Below the pieces are notes generated by a model. The model made no database searches. It was not told the origin of the DNA and saw nothing but the letters and a program-made list of their open reading frames with translations. 64,000 nucleotides of DNA from Megalobrama amblycephala (Eukaryota; Chordata; Actinopteri; Cypriniformes; Xenocyprididae): the NCBI RefSeq assembly GCF_018812025.1, contig NC_063049.1:10235537-10299536 (forward strand), in the 5' to 3' direction. Position numbers and translations under genes: made by a program. This document shows, piece by piece, positions 35,042 to 47,422 of this stretch. Position 1 is the stretch's first letter. Each line of letters begins with the position of its first letter.

Positions 35042-36800
35042 TGTAGGGACTCGTTCGACAGACGTTACCAAATGGCTTTATCAGCCAGAGGCATGATTGA
35101 ACAAAGCTTCGTTTGGTCCAAAAGATCCATTTCCTGACAGGAAAAACCTAGCCTTAACAGAAGCGATGACACGACTTCTTTTAACAAAGGACTCTGTCTA
35201 AAGGACTTCTTAGCTCATCAGCAATAAACTAATTAGAACCTATCACGAGGGTCTGATCACATTAAATCTATTGACTCTCTCACAAAACCCTCTTGTATTA
35301 TCGGACGGAACAGGAAAACACCCATCAATGGATTTAAAGACGAATATGTCCTATCTATACCCCCTTTGTGTGGAGCAATCCATTTTGACCCGGTCACTTG
35401 TGACTCCGGTCGCTGTTCAATGACTTTATGCTTACAGACTCAATCTTGAATTTCAAATGGACCATCATTAAGAGATCATTTTAAACTATATACAGAATAA
35501 TACATGCCATGATGTAATTACTAACATGTCTATTCAATGTATTCAATATGTGGGTTTTCTTCAAATGCATTATTGTAATCATTTTTTTAATTAGGTCAGT
35601 CTAGTAATATGTGTGTAAGAAGTGTGTCATGTTTGAGTTCTAAATACAGAATTTATAATTCTGTGTAATTCTGTGTGAATGAAACATTGAAATTCAGTAT
35701 CAGGAAGATATTAAGAAACATTATAAAGTTGTTAATAAAACAGGAGAATGTTCCACAGATATCACGCAATGTGATCAATAGACAATAGACGAGGCGTGTC
35801 TAATCTCCGTAGCAACGTCTCATTGGAGGATCGCTCCTTTAAAACTATGCTGTCCAAAAAAGCTAGGGCTGGAAGTCAGAAATCGGTCAGAAATCGGTCA
35901 AAAGGTCGGTCAGAAGTCGGACTGAAGCACAGTCGTTGAAGCCCAGTAGCCGAAGCACCGCTACTTTGACCACGGCGGAAAAGTCGCATGGGTCATTGAG
36001 AACTGATTGACCAGGGCTGATTTTCCATCTAACAGTCGCCGACTTCAACCACGAGCCGCACACCCTAAAGAAAAACTGCTCAGAACAGCGCGTCTCACCA
36101 GCCGGTAACAGCTTTAAAGCTTCCGCGCAACCCACGAAGGGCTTTCCCGAGAAGACGTCACCTGAAAGACAGCCAATCCAGAACAGGGCTCCGCTGCACG
36201 CGAGTCGCAGAACAACCCGATTACCTCAGCTGTTAGAGCAAACGCAGGTACAAGCAAACTTCTCTCTCTTGCTGGAAACTGGTGAAACTCCTTTAAACCT
36301 AAAGAATCAAGCCAAAGCTCTGCTTTTGTGATTTTCCTCAGGTTGCGATGTTTAGTTAGTATTTGGGACTTCCGTCATAACTCATATCAACTCCGTGAAT
36401 GTGTGTGTGTGTGCGTATGAATGTGTGTGTGTGTTTAGCCTTAGTTTCCTGTAATCATTAGAAGTAGTCAATAAAGCTTGCTTTGATTTTCACATATACG
36501 AGTTTCTTGTGCTGTGTATCAAATTACTGTCTTAAACTCAAAGATCAGTTACCTCTTGCTTATAATAATATAATAATTATAATCATAATAATCATAATAA
36601 AATATTGTTACTGTTGGCTGCAGAATAATATTTTATCCAGAATTGGTAAAATACTTTAACCTCAGTTTTCGCTGGACGAATAATTGATGAAGTGTTAAAT
36701 ATTAATTCTGAATCATTTACAGTGAATCATTTACAGTTGATTAAATTCTTATTCCCTGTAACAATTAAATTGAGCTAATAAATGACCTAAGGTCCTTACA
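35042..36800 (+). repeat. 3' LTR of element B
   Basis: It starts TGTAGGGACTCG and ends GGTCCTTACA, and pairs with 21965-23692. Compared with the 5' LTR it has many scattered substitutions and several short length differences. Confidence 0.9.
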
Positions 36801-37430
36801 GTGATGACACGCTGTAAACCAGTGGATGTTTGGTTTTTGATGGTTACTGTGTGGTTTTGGAATGGGGGTGGGATGGGTTTATGTGCGGCATGTTTTTATC
36901 ATTCAGCTTTCAGTCAGCATCAGTTCACCCTAACAATACACCTATATGTTAAATTGTGTACTGTTCATTTAGCACACTATATGTGGTTCACTGTGTCTCA
37001 TTCTGGTCAATTTATTATTTGTTGCTTCTTGACAAAATGGCCAAACTCCAGATGGCTGAGTTAATGTGACTCCAGATGGTCTCTGGTTATTGTGCAGTGC
37101 TGCAGCTTAGACACTCGATTGCTTGATTGCTCCTGTCTGCCTCGCTGCCTCTGCCTCGCTGCTGGTGTTTGCGTCTCCGTATAGCTTTGTTTTCTCTTAC
37201 TTTTATTGAATCTCTTACTTTTATTCATTGTTGCTTATATTATTATTATTGCCTACCACATTAATCTGACGTCGCTAGCCTGAATCTAAATCGCTGTCAC
37301 AACGCGTTTGCATCTCGCTTGTTAACTTATTAGTCTCGCGCGCTCCTTTTCAACGCGTTCATCAAACAGCTGTGGTAACTCGGATCAGTCTACAGTGGTA
37401 ACTCGGATCAGTCTACAAACACGGTGAGTC
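36801..37430 (+). other. Unassigned DNA and likely LINE 5' untranslated region
   Basis: 36801-37080 shows no gene and does not match the LINE that flanks element B on the left. From about 37135 the sequence is C/T-rich (CTGCCTCGCTGCCTC) and leads into LINE ORF1. A 23-bp unit starting GTGGTAACTCGGATCAG is repeated in tandem at 37372-37394 and 37395-37417, just before the ORF1 ATG. Confidence 0.5.
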
Positions 37431-38296
37431 ATGTCATCCTTTCCCACTGTTATCTCGTGTTCAGTTTGTCACATGTTCAGTGTAGCTCTCTCTGTCAGCG
37501 ACGAGGGATTTACATGTCATAAATGTAGGGAAATAGTCAGGCTGACAGAGAGAATCTCAGAATTAGAGACACGCATCCGAACTTTAATTGAGGATAGTAA
37601 GAATGCAGGGGCTTCAGATACTGTTTTGGATGCGACTAGCTTAGTGAACTCTGTACATTGTTCGGTTCCGGCTGTAGAGCCCGCGCAGCAGGGCACTTGG
37701 GTAACGGTGAGGCGGCCTAGCCACGGAAAACACCACTCTTCCGTTCCATTAAGAACATCAAACAGGTTCTCCCCACTCAGTGACGCACCCACTGAGAATC
37801 CTGTTGAAAGTGCCCTAGTTATTGGCGATTCTATTACACGGAACGTGAAAATAGAGACCCAGCCACCATAGTCACATGTTTGCCGGGAGCCAGAGCACCT
37901 GACATCAAAGCAAATTTAAAAGTGCTGGCTAATGCTAATCGTAAATATTCTAAAATTATTATTCACGTCGGCACAAATGATGTTCGACTTCGCCAGTCGG
38001 AGATCACTAAAATTAACATTAAAGAGGTGTGTGAACTTGCAAATACAATGTCAGGAGAAGTAATTTGCTCTGGTCCCCTTCCTGTTCGTAGGAGTGATGA
38101 GATAGTTAGCAGATTATCATCACTCAATGGCTGGCTGTCTAAGTGGTGTCCGCAGAATAATATAGGTTTCATAGATAATTGGAAAAGCTTTTGGGGCAGA
38201 CCTGACCTGTTGAAAAGAGATGGTATTCATCCGTCCCGGGATGGTGCTACTCTTCTCTCTAGTAATATGGCACATAGTCTCAGAACTAAAACATGA
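37431..38296 (+). pseudogene. LINE ORF1: zinc motif, coiled coil, SGNH esterase
   Basis: The first frame (37431-37871) has CSVCHMF...FTCHKCREIV, a C-x2-C pair of pairs, followed by a leucine-zipper-like helix (LTERISELETRIRTL) and the esterase block [12 protein letters not shown]. After a frameshift near 37860 the second frame (37880-38296) gives HVGTNDVRL (block III) and the catalytic DGIHPSRDG (block V). ORF1 proteins of this type bind element RNA; the esterase role is not well defined. The esterase residues are all present apart from the frame break. Confidence 0.85.
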
Positions 38297-38359
38297 CAAA
38301 CTGGGGCCCAGGACAGGAAGCAGACAGACTGGCTAAACCGACCGTCTGCTAGCTGCCTC

Positions 38360-40290
38360 ATGTTACAGAAGTCAGATAATTCCCAACACATAGAAACTCT
38401 TGCACCTAGATATTATCAAATAGAGACTGTGTCTGTACCCCGAATTAATAAAAACAAAAAACTTCCAAACCCATTTAATGGTAAAAATTTAATTGATGTT
38501 CAACAAATAAAAAATAGAGATAATAATGATAAACAAATGATAAAGCTTGGGTTGTTAAATATTAGATCACTTTCTTCAAAAGCACTTATTGTAAACAATA
38601 TTATCACAGACAATAATCTAGATGTGCTGTGTTTGACAGAAACCTGGCTAAAACCGGACGATTACACTACTTTAAATGAGTCTAGTCCTCAAGGTTATGA
38701 TTATCGACACAATCCTCGACAGAAAGGAGAAGGGGGAGGTGTTGCTGTAATTTATAGTAATATTTACAGTATCAGCCAGAAGTCTTTCAAATATAATTCC
38801 TTCGAAGTGATGGTGCTTTACGTAACATTATGTAAGTTGACATTTGTGTTGGCTACTGTATACAGGCCACCAGGGCACAATACAGACTTTATCAAAGAGA
38901 TTGCCGTTAATTAGTACTAGATGCAGATAAAGTCCTTGTTGTTGGTGATTTTAATATCCATGTAGATAATAAAAAAGACTCATTAGGATTGGCATTTACA
39001 GACATTCTAAACTCTATTGGTGTTAGACAACATGTGTCGGGACCCACTCATTGTCGTAATCATACTTTAGATCTAATATTGTCACATGGAATCGATATTG
39101 ATGCCGTTGAAATTCTGCAGCAGAGTGACGACATCTCAGATCATTATCTAGTCTCGTGTATATTACATTTAGTGAAAGCGGCTAAACTGCCTTCCTGCCA
39201 TAATTATGGTAGAACCATCACTTCTACCACTAAAGATTGCTTTATAAATAATCTTCCTGATCAGTTTCATCGCCTTAGCATACCAGACAGCTTAGAAGAC
39301 CTCGATATTGCAACAGAAACTATTGACTCTCTCTTTTCCAGCACATTAGACTCAGTTGCTCCTTTACGTTTAAAAAAGATTAAGGAAATTAATCCAACAC
39401 CATGGTACAATGAGCACACTCGGGCCCTAAAAACAGCAGTTAGAAAAATGGAGCGCAGCTGGAAGAAAACAAAACTAGAAGTATTTCGCATTTCGTGGAG
39501 AGAGAAAATGACTGAGTACAGAAAGGCCTTAAAAACTGCTAGATCTGCCTATTTTTCAAAACTTTTAGAAGAAAATAAACACAACCCTAGGTATTTATTT
39601 GATACAGTGGCTAAATTAACAAGAAATAAAGCTTCAACTTCTGATGTTTCCAAAGAGCACAGCAGTAATGATTTTATGAACTTCTTTACTTGCAAGATTG
39701 ATAATATTAGAGAAAAAATTATAACCATGCAACCGTCTACTACAGTCTTGTGCCAGACAGTGCATTGTAGTGTCCCTAAAGAAAAATTCAATTCATTTAC
39801 TGCTTTAGGAGAGGAAGAATTGTCTAAACTTGTTAAATCATCAAAATCATCTACATGTATGTTAGACCCTATACCGACTAAGCTATTGAAAGAGATGCTT
39901 CCAGAGGTCATAGATCCTCTTCTTAATATTGTTAATTCATCTTTATCACTAGGATACGTACCAAAAACCTTTAAGCTGGCTGTTATTAAACCTCTTATTA
40001 AAAAAACACAACTTGATCCTAGAGAATTAGTCAATTACAGGCCGATCTCAAATCTCACTTTTCTGTCAAAAATACTAGAAAAGGCAGTTTCATCACAACT
40101 ATGTTCCTTTTTAGAAAGAAATAGTATCTGTGAAGATTTCCAGTCAGGATTTAGACCATACCATAGTACTGAGACTGCTCTCATTAGAGTTACTAATGAT
40201 TTGCTCTTATCATCAGATCGTGGTTGTATCTCTCTATTAGTGTTACTGGATCTTAGTGCTGCATTTGACACTATTGATCACAATATTGAT
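38360..40290 (+). pseudogene. LINE ORF2: endonuclease and RT first half
   Basis: The first frame (38360-38914) has LGLLNIRSLSSK, CLTETWL and GGGVAVIYS of an AP-type endonuclease. After a break near 38915 the next frame continues with [21 protein letters not shown] and SDHYLVS, and then the [59 protein letters not shown] and [14 protein letters not shown]. The second LINE is inserted at the end of that motif. Confidence 0.88.
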
Positions 40291-42565
40291 CTGAGATCCA
40301 ACTTGATCTCATTTACACACGCAACTGCATCACCGACAACATTCTTGTAAAACCTCTGCACATTTCCGATCATTTCTTCATTACTTTTAATCTACAACTC
40401 CCCATTTGTTCACCACCAACCCCGCTACCAGTTACCTTCAGACGAAACCTGCGCTCTCTTTCTTCTTCTGATCTTTCCTCTACTGTATCATCCTCTCTTC
40501 CCTCACCCTCACAATTCGCATCTCTAGATGTGAATACAGCAACAGACACTTTATGTTCCACATTAACTTCTTCTCTAGATAGTATCTGTCCTCTGTCATC
40601 CAGGCCTGCACGTGCCACTCCCTCTAATCCCTGGTTATCTGATGTTCTTCGTGAACATCGGACTAAACTCAGGGCTGCAGAGAGGAAGTGGCACAAATCA
40701 AAAGACCAATTTCACCTGAGTAGCTATCAATCTCTGCTCTCATCCTTTTCTGCTGAAATTCATGCTGCTAAATCTTCCTATTTCCACAACAAAATCAACA
40801 GCGCTCCAAACACACGCACACTTTTCAAAACATTCAACTCTCTCCTCTGTCCCCCTCCACCGCCACCCACCTCATCCCTTACTGCTGATAATTTTGCTAC
40901 ATTTTTCACTGATAAAACATCTACCATCAGCAGTCAGTTCTCCCCTCCACACACACAGGAACTCAGACCAACCACACACACAGCCACACACCTCCTCTCT
41001 TCATTCTCCCCCCTCACTGAGACAGAAGTATCCAAACTTCTCCTCTCCAGCCATCCCACCACCTGCCCTCTAGATCCCATACCCACACACCTTCTACAAG
41101 CCATCGCTCCCACACTTTTACCAGCACTGACACACATCATCAACACATCTCTCCACACTGGCACTTTCCCTAACACATTCAAGCAGGCTCGGGTAACCCC
41201 ACTGCTTAAGAAACCCATATTAAACACGTCTCTTGTAGACAGCTACAGACCTGTTTCTCTCCTACCATTCATAGGAAAAACACTTGAACGAGTTGTTTTC
41301 AACCAGGTGTCATCTTTCCTCTCACAGAGCAACCAATTGGATGTCAATCAATCCGGTTTCAAGAGTGGCCACTCGACTGAGACTGCACTGCTGTCGGTCA
41401 CTGAATCCCTGCGGATTGCAAAGGCTGATTCCAAATCATCAGTTCTCATTCTGCTCGATCTATCTGCTGCCTTTGACACGGTGAATCATCAGATCCTCCT
41501 GTCCACCCTCTCATCACTGGGCATCACAGGTACTCCGCTTCTCTGGTTTGAATCCTATCTCACAGGAAGGTCTTTCAGGGTTGCCTGGAGAGGGGAGGTA
41601 TCCAAAGCTCATCAACTGACCACGGGTGTTCCTCAGGGTTCAGTTCTTGGACCCCTCCTCTTCTCCATTTACACTACATCACTTGGTCCCATCATTCAGG
41701 CACATGGTTTCTCCTACCATTGCTATGCTGATGACACACAACTCTTCCTTTCATTCCAACCAGATGATCCCACAGTAGCTGCACGAATCTCAAGCTGTCT
41801 GGCGGCATCTCGGCATGGATGAAAGAACATCATCTACAGCTCAACCTGGCTAAGACTGAGCTTCTCGTCTTCCCTGCCAATCCGACTCTAAATCACGATT
41901 TCAGCATCCAGCTAGGTACATCCTCAATTACCCCGTCAAATTCGGCCAGAAATCTTGGAGTAATCCTTGATGACCAACTCTCCTTCAAAGACCACATTGC
42001 AAAGACAGCTCGGTCATGCAGATTTGCACTATACAACATCAGGAAAATCAGGCCCTTTCTAACAGAACATGCAACACAACTTCTGGTCCAGGCCCTGGTC
42101 ATTTCTAGGCTTGATTACTGCAATGCTCTTCTGGCTGGACTGCCATCATGCACAATCAAGCCTCTACAAATGATTCAGAACGCAGCAGCACGTCTCGTCT
42201 TCAACGAGCCCAAAAGAGCCCACGTCACGCCTCTCTTCATCTCTCTTCACTGGCTACCACTTGCTGCTCGCATCAAATTCAAGGCGTTGACGCTTGCTTA
42301 CAGATCTGCCACAGGCTCAGCACCCTCCTACTTCCACTCACTCTTACGAGTCTACACTCCTACCAGAAACCTACGCTCATTAAAGGAGCGAAGGCTTGTG
42401 GTACCATCACAGAGAGGCACAAAATCACTCTCCAGAACGTTCTCGTTCACTGTTCCTTGCTGGTGGAACGATCTTCCTGCCTCCATCCGGAATGCGGAAT
42501 CCCTGGCAATATTCAAAAGACAGCTGAAAACCCATCTCTTTCGTGAGCACTTAACCTCATCTTAA
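40291..42565 (+). pseudogene. ORF2 of the inserted LINE: endonuclease end and RT
   Basis: After the endonuclease remnant (ISDHFFITF in the 5' part), the frame from 40530 shows [91 protein letters not shown] and the catalytic YADDTQLFL. A one-base loss near 41805 moves the C-terminal part (DYCNALLAGLP, HWLPLAARIKFK, FKRQLKTHLF) to the next frame, ending TAA at 42563. Otherwise the RT looks well preserved. Confidence 0.88.
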
Positions 42566-42795
42566 AAAAATAAATAAATAAAAAAAAAACTTCTTATTCC
42601 TATCCTTTCACTTCCTCTAATCCCTCTCTATTGTATCTTAGGATAATCTGAGCACTGCCTATAACTTGTATTATGAGCACTTCTTGTCTATTTGCCTCGT
42701 CATGACGACTCGCTTGTTGTATTCCTCACTTGTAAGTCGCTTTGGATAAAAGCGTCTGCCAAATGAATAAATGTAAATGTAAATGTAAATGTAAA
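40291..42795 (+). mobile_element. Second L2-like LINE, 5'-truncated, inserted in the first
   Basis: It enters within its own endonuclease region and ends with the 3' hairpin-type sequence CGCTTTGGATAAAAGCGTCTGCC and an (ATGTAA)n tail at 42768-42795. The tail differs from the host LINE's (GACTT)n tail, so these are separate families. Host RT coding flanks both sides. I could not define a target duplication. Confidence 0.85.
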
Positions 42796-43861
42796 CAGAC
42801 TCGAAAATTATGTTGCCATTAGTGGAATTGCATTGGCATGGTTCAAATCATACTTATCTGACCGTTATCAGTTTGTAGTAGTAAACGATGAGATGTCATA
42901 TCAATCACAAGTTAAATATGGAGTACTGCAAGGCTCAGTACTAGGACCATTGCTTTTTACTATGTACATGCTACCCTTGGGAGATATCATTAGGAAGCAT
43001 GGCATTAGTTTTCATTGTTACGCTGATGATACTCAGCTCTATATTTCTTCGCGCCCTGACGAAAATCACCAATTTGCTAAATTAACAGAATGTATAGCTG
43101 ATATAAAAAACTGGATGACCAGTAATTTCCTACTACTAAATTCAGGAAAAACAGAGATTCTAATTTTTGGACCGAAAACTTCTTCACGCAATAATCTAGA
43201 ATACTGTCTAACACTTGATGGCTGCTCTGTTAAGTCTTCGTCGTCAGCTAGGAACCTGGGTGTGCTCTTTGATACCAATCTTTCATTTGAAGGCCATGTT
43301 ACTAGCATCTGTAAAACTGCATTCTTCCATCTGAAAAATATATCTAAACTACGACATATGCTCTCAATGAAAAATGCAGAACAGTTAGTTCATGCGTTTA
43401 TGACCTCAAGGCTAGACTACTGTAACGCTCTACTGGGTGGTTGTTCTGCTCGCTTGATAAATAAACTACAGCTCGTACAAAATGCAGCAGCTAGAGTTCT
43501 TACTAGAACTAGGAAGTATGACCATATTAGCCCAGTTCTGTCATCACTGCATTGGCTTCCTGTTAAACATCATATAGATTTTAAAATCTTGCTAATTACT
43601 TACAAAGCACTAAATGGTTTAGCTCCCCAGTACCTAAGTGAGCTATTAATACATTATAGTCCTTCACGTTTATTGCGATCTCAGAATTCAGGCCAGCTGA
43701 TAATACCTAGAATATCAAAATCAACTGCAGGCGGTAGATCCTTCTCCTATTTGGCACCTAAACTCTGGAACAATCTTCCTAGCATTGTTCGGGAAGCAGA
43801 CACACTCTGTCAGTTTAAATCTAGACTAAAAACACATCTCTTTAACCTGGCATACACATAA
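42796..43861 (+). pseudogene. LINE ORF2 continued: RT second half
   Basis: The host LINE resumes with ISGIALAWFKSYLSDRYQ, then LQGSVLGPLLF (the first residues of the usual GVPQGS are altered), YADDTQLYIS, LLLNSGKTEILIFG, DYCNALLGGC, LHWLPVKHHIDFK and [10 protein letters not shown], ending TAA at 43859. The frame is open from 42833 to the end. It belongs with the RT first half at 38989-40290. Confidence 0.88.
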
Positions 43862-44793
43862 CACATTATCAATTTATATTTTCAAATCCGTTAAAGGATT
43901 ATTAGGCTGCATAAATTAGGTCAGCCGGAACCGGGAACACTTCCTATAACACCAGATGTACTCGTTACATCAGAAAAAGAATGGCATCTACGCTAATATT
44001 AGTCTTTCTGTTTATCCCGAGGTTTACCGTAGTCAACCGGATCTGGGCCGTATCCAGCTGAGACCAAGGACCTGCGCCTTGACACGACCACAACGCAGCC
44101 TGAAGTATCAGCAGAGATCGAGTCAACTAGATCATCCTTTGTGAAGACATCATCAACACGACAGCCAGTGCCACAGTTCCTCAACAGACCGTCCATACCG
44201 GCGTGATGAATACGATCCTCAACTGGACACGACCACAACGCAGCCCTGAAGTATCAGCAGAGATCGAGTCAACTGGATCATCCATTGTGAAGGCCTCATC
44301 GACATGACAGCCAGTAGCACAGTTCCTCAACAGACCTTCCATACCGGCGTGATGAATACGATCCTCAACTGGATGGAACTGAAATAAATACTTTGATTGT
44401 TGCAATCCTATCAGACTTATGATAGCAACCTGACTGTAACAAAGCACTGTTCGCCAGAGGAGAACTGGCCCCCCGACTAAGCCTGGTTTCTCCCAAGGTT
44501 TGTTTTTCTCCATTTTAACACCTATTTGCCACTTGTTTGCCACCTGATGGAGTTTGGGTTCCTTGCCGCTGTTGCCTTTGGCTTGCTTAGTTGGGGACAC
44601 TTGACATTTGATATTCAATAGTATTCTTGACATTTATTCAACAGTGCTTCTGATCTGCCTGCATTGACACTATTATTTAAGAGCTGCTGTGCAGCCAAAT
44701 TATGTACCAGTTATCAATGTAAAGCTGCTTTGACACAATCTGCATTGTAAAAAGCGCTATATAAATAAAGGTGACTTGACTTGACTTGACTTA
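43862..44793 (+). repeat. LINE 3' untranslated region with a 147-bp tandem duplication
   Basis: Two direct copies of about 147 bp (44080-44226 and 44227-44374) share ACGACCACAACGCAGCC, GTATCAGCAGAGATCGAGTC and CCATACCGGCGTGATGAATAC. The region ends AAAAAGCGCTATATAAATAAAGG and a GACTT tail. No ORF is present. Confidence 0.85.
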
Positions 44794-44920
44794 AATTTTG
44801 TTACCGGGAGTGTGAAAGGCATGAATAATTTAATTAAAAGAAATAAGATTATGGCACATGGGAGGCAGAATAGCACCCCTCTGGAAATACAGGGGAGAAT
44901 CACCTCTCTGAAAAAGTCTA

Positions 44921-45225
44921 TCAAGTCCACTTCAACAAATCCTTCAGTTCATCAAAATATTTGCCAGAGTTCAACATACACATTTCCACAGCAGTGATGT
45001 TGTGGGCGGGGCTTTTCTCCCAGCCCTCAAAATCCACAATCACTAACTTAGTGATGAATGGTGTTGCCAGCTTGCGCACCTGGTCAGACTCTGTCAGTGG
45101 TCCGGGCTCCGAGGCGATGAAACACTCTGTCCTTATCATCGGTATGGGCTCGTCTCTCATGGGTGGTCAGTCTCCACTGTCTGCGGTGGGCTCAAACAAC
45201 ATCTCAGTCACAACGTTCGCTGGTG
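44921..45225 (-). CDS. Possible orphan coding exon, unknown
   Basis: On the minus strand a CTTTATAG acceptor-like site at about 45225 is followed by a frame reading SPANVVTEMLFEPTADSGD, one stop at about 45164, then MRDEPIPMIRTECFIASEPG and LATPFITKLVIVDFEGWEKS to TGA at 44921. The composition looks protein-like rather than random, with one Cys-Met-Leu and a Lys/Asp-rich end. I do not recognise a family. It may be a captured or decayed host exon or part of an unknown element. The tandem array starts directly next to it. Confidence 0.3.
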
Positions 45226-45830
45226 ACCTATAAAGGAAAGATTTTTATGAGTGTTTGAAATTGGGACATGATGTAAGTGCTAGAATACACTTTGATGTTT
45301 GGGGCGAGTTTGCTTTTAATTTTCTCCAAAACTGTACAGTAAAATGACATGAAAATCAATACAATAATAGTCAGGGTGACCCTGAACAAAAATCAATTGA
45401 AAAAATTAGCTAACCTATAAAGGAAATATTTTTATGAGTGTTTGAAATTGGGACATGATGTAAGTGCTAGAATGCACTTTGATGTTTAGGGTGAGTTTGC
45501 CTTTAATTTTCTCCAGAACTATACAGTAAAATTATATGTCAATGAGTTCAGTAACAGCCAGGGTCACTCTGAACAAATATCAATTAACAAAATGAGCAAA
45601 CCTATAAAGAAAATATTTTTATGAGTGTTTGAATATGGGGCATGATGTAAGTGCTAGAATGCACATTGATATTGGAGGTGAGTTTTCCTTTAATTTTCTC
45701 CCATAGCCTACTATACAGTAAAATGACATGAAAATGAATACAGTAATAGTCAGGTTCACTCTGAACCAATATCAATTAACAGAATGAGCAAACCTATAAA
45801 GACAATATTTGTATGAGTGTCTGAAAATAG
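45226..45830. repeat. 187-bp tandem array, about 3.2 units
   Basis: ACCTATAAAG starts each unit at 45226, 45413, 45600 and 45792, followed by TTTTTATGAGTGT and, later, TACAGTAAAAT. On the minus strand each unit ends with a CTTTATAGGT acceptor-like motif. Confidence 0.9.
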
Positions 45831-45831
45831 G

Positions 45832-45953
<122 letters not shown>

Positions 45954-45984
45954 TCAAATATTTTAGAAAAAATAACAAAAACTG

Positions 45985-46771
45985 TTTTGCCTCAAGGCAA
46001 CATTGTACCATAATGGAATTGCATAAGGCCATACAGGCATAATAGGTTTGAATACAAATGTATCATATTTGTAAGGAAAAGAGTTAGAATTATCTAAATA
46101 TATTTGCATTTTCACATGATTTTGTAATGCACTTATAAGAATAGTAATTCACATAATATATCTGCATATATTATGATCTGCACATTTTCTATAGCACTTC
46201 AAAAAAAGTATAAAACACAGGTAGCACTGGCAGTTGATGAGGGTGATGATGAGGGGTCATACTGTGATGAGGAAGATGAAATCATAGTGACAATCCGTCA
46301 GGGAGAGAGTGAGGGTGAGAGATAAGATGAGAGATGAGGATGAAGATGGATATGATAACTTGATATAATAACATAATAATATGATGGTTTGGTAATACTT
46401 GTGTTCCACTATGGTATAATGTTGCCTGAGGGCAACAGCTGGATATAAAATGTTACTTTTTATTAAATATGAAACCTTTAATACATTAAAAACTGGATAA
46501 ATTTGTTTGTATAAGTGTCTAGTTAAAGAAATCGATGTTTTCAATAAATATATTTCTTTTTTTTTTTTCTACATGAAAATGGCAAATGTTTCAATTTTTC
46601 CATTGTGGTACAATGTTGCCTCAAGGCAGCACACTTATAAAAAATAAATAAATTAAAAATTTATGAAAATGTTTATTGATATTGTTAAAGTGTCCAATTT
46701 TAAGCAGGAAAAACAACACAAATAATTTTTTCCTCATTGATATCATATTGCGTACCATAGAGGAATATATA

Positions 46772-46807
<36 letters not shown>

Positions 46808-46891
46808 TGGAAAAAATATATATAACAAGTATGATAATTAACATTAATATTAATATGAATAAATAATGTATTAAAATTCATGTAGATTTTA
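45985..46891. other. AT-rich DNA with three copies of a short motif
   Basis: A motif of about 30 bp combining TTGCCTCAAGGCAACA with a TACCATA/TGGTACAAT block occurs at about 45988 in one orientation and at about 46404 and 46598 in the other. A GATGA-rich patch (46235-46365) and a (TA)n tract (46770-46804) are also present. No gene is seen. Confidence 0.6.
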
Positions 46892-47422
46892 GGTAACACT
46901 TTACTTGCAGGGGTGTGCATAAGACTGACATGACACGTGTCATGAATATGAAGGAGGTTTTATGCATGTTTATGACAACTGTCATTAAATTTCATTCACT
47001 CAATTACTGTATGTCATTATTAATGCAAAGATGACATTGTTTGAGATGTCCGAATTATGACAACTTGACATAAACCAATACATCATAACCTGTCAGTGTC
47101 TTTGTCATGACAACTTGACATTATTTAGCTAAATAAGTTAACATTATTATGACTGTCATGTGGTTAGTTTTGACATTGGCTGTCATGAGGCCATTATAAT
47201 AGTGTCATGAATATGTATCTTAACCTCAACTACAGTGGTACAAATTGAACTTGTCATTAAAATGTCATTAAGTGACAATACTCTGACAAATAATTTTATA
47301 ACAGCGTCATATTTTATTTCATGTTTTTTTTTTTTTTTTTTTTTTTAAGTTTCCTTCAACAGAAGGTCAGATAAAAGACAATTTCAAATTTCTTAAAAAA
47401 GATGACACTGTTATAAAATAAT

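Larger units (their letters stand above)
21965..36800 (+). mobile_element. Retrovirus-like LTR element B with gag, pol and env-like remnant
   Basis: LTRs of about 1.73 and 1.76 kb (21965-23692, 35042-36800) flank a tRNA-Ala primer site, a 2.7-kb leader, gag, protease, RT, a degenerate RNase H, a second RNase H, integrase and an env-like region. That pol order (RT, connection-like domain, RNase H) is the retroviral one and differs from plain Ty3/gypsy. The copy is old: LTRs differ by several percent by eye and pol has many frameshifts. The flanks do not share a target duplication. Family could be a retrovirus or a sister lineage; RT phylogeny would decide. Confidence 0.88.
37431..44793 (+). 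mobile_element. Near full-length L2-like LINE, interrupted by a second LINE
   Basis: The order is ORF1 with a zinc-binding N terminus and SGNH esterase, ORF2 with endonuclease and reverse transcriptase, a 0.9-kb 3' untranslated region, and a (GACTT)n tail at the end. This is the L2/CR1-type layout. A second LINE sits in the RT at 40291-42795. ORF1 and ORF2 each carry frameshifts, so the copy is dead. The true 5' end lies upstream of 37431 and is not resolved. Confidence 0.88.

Noticed and set aside
37431..37871. PHD or RING finger host gene
   Set aside because: The paired cysteines belong to the N terminus of a LINE ORF1, followed by the esterase block and ORF2.
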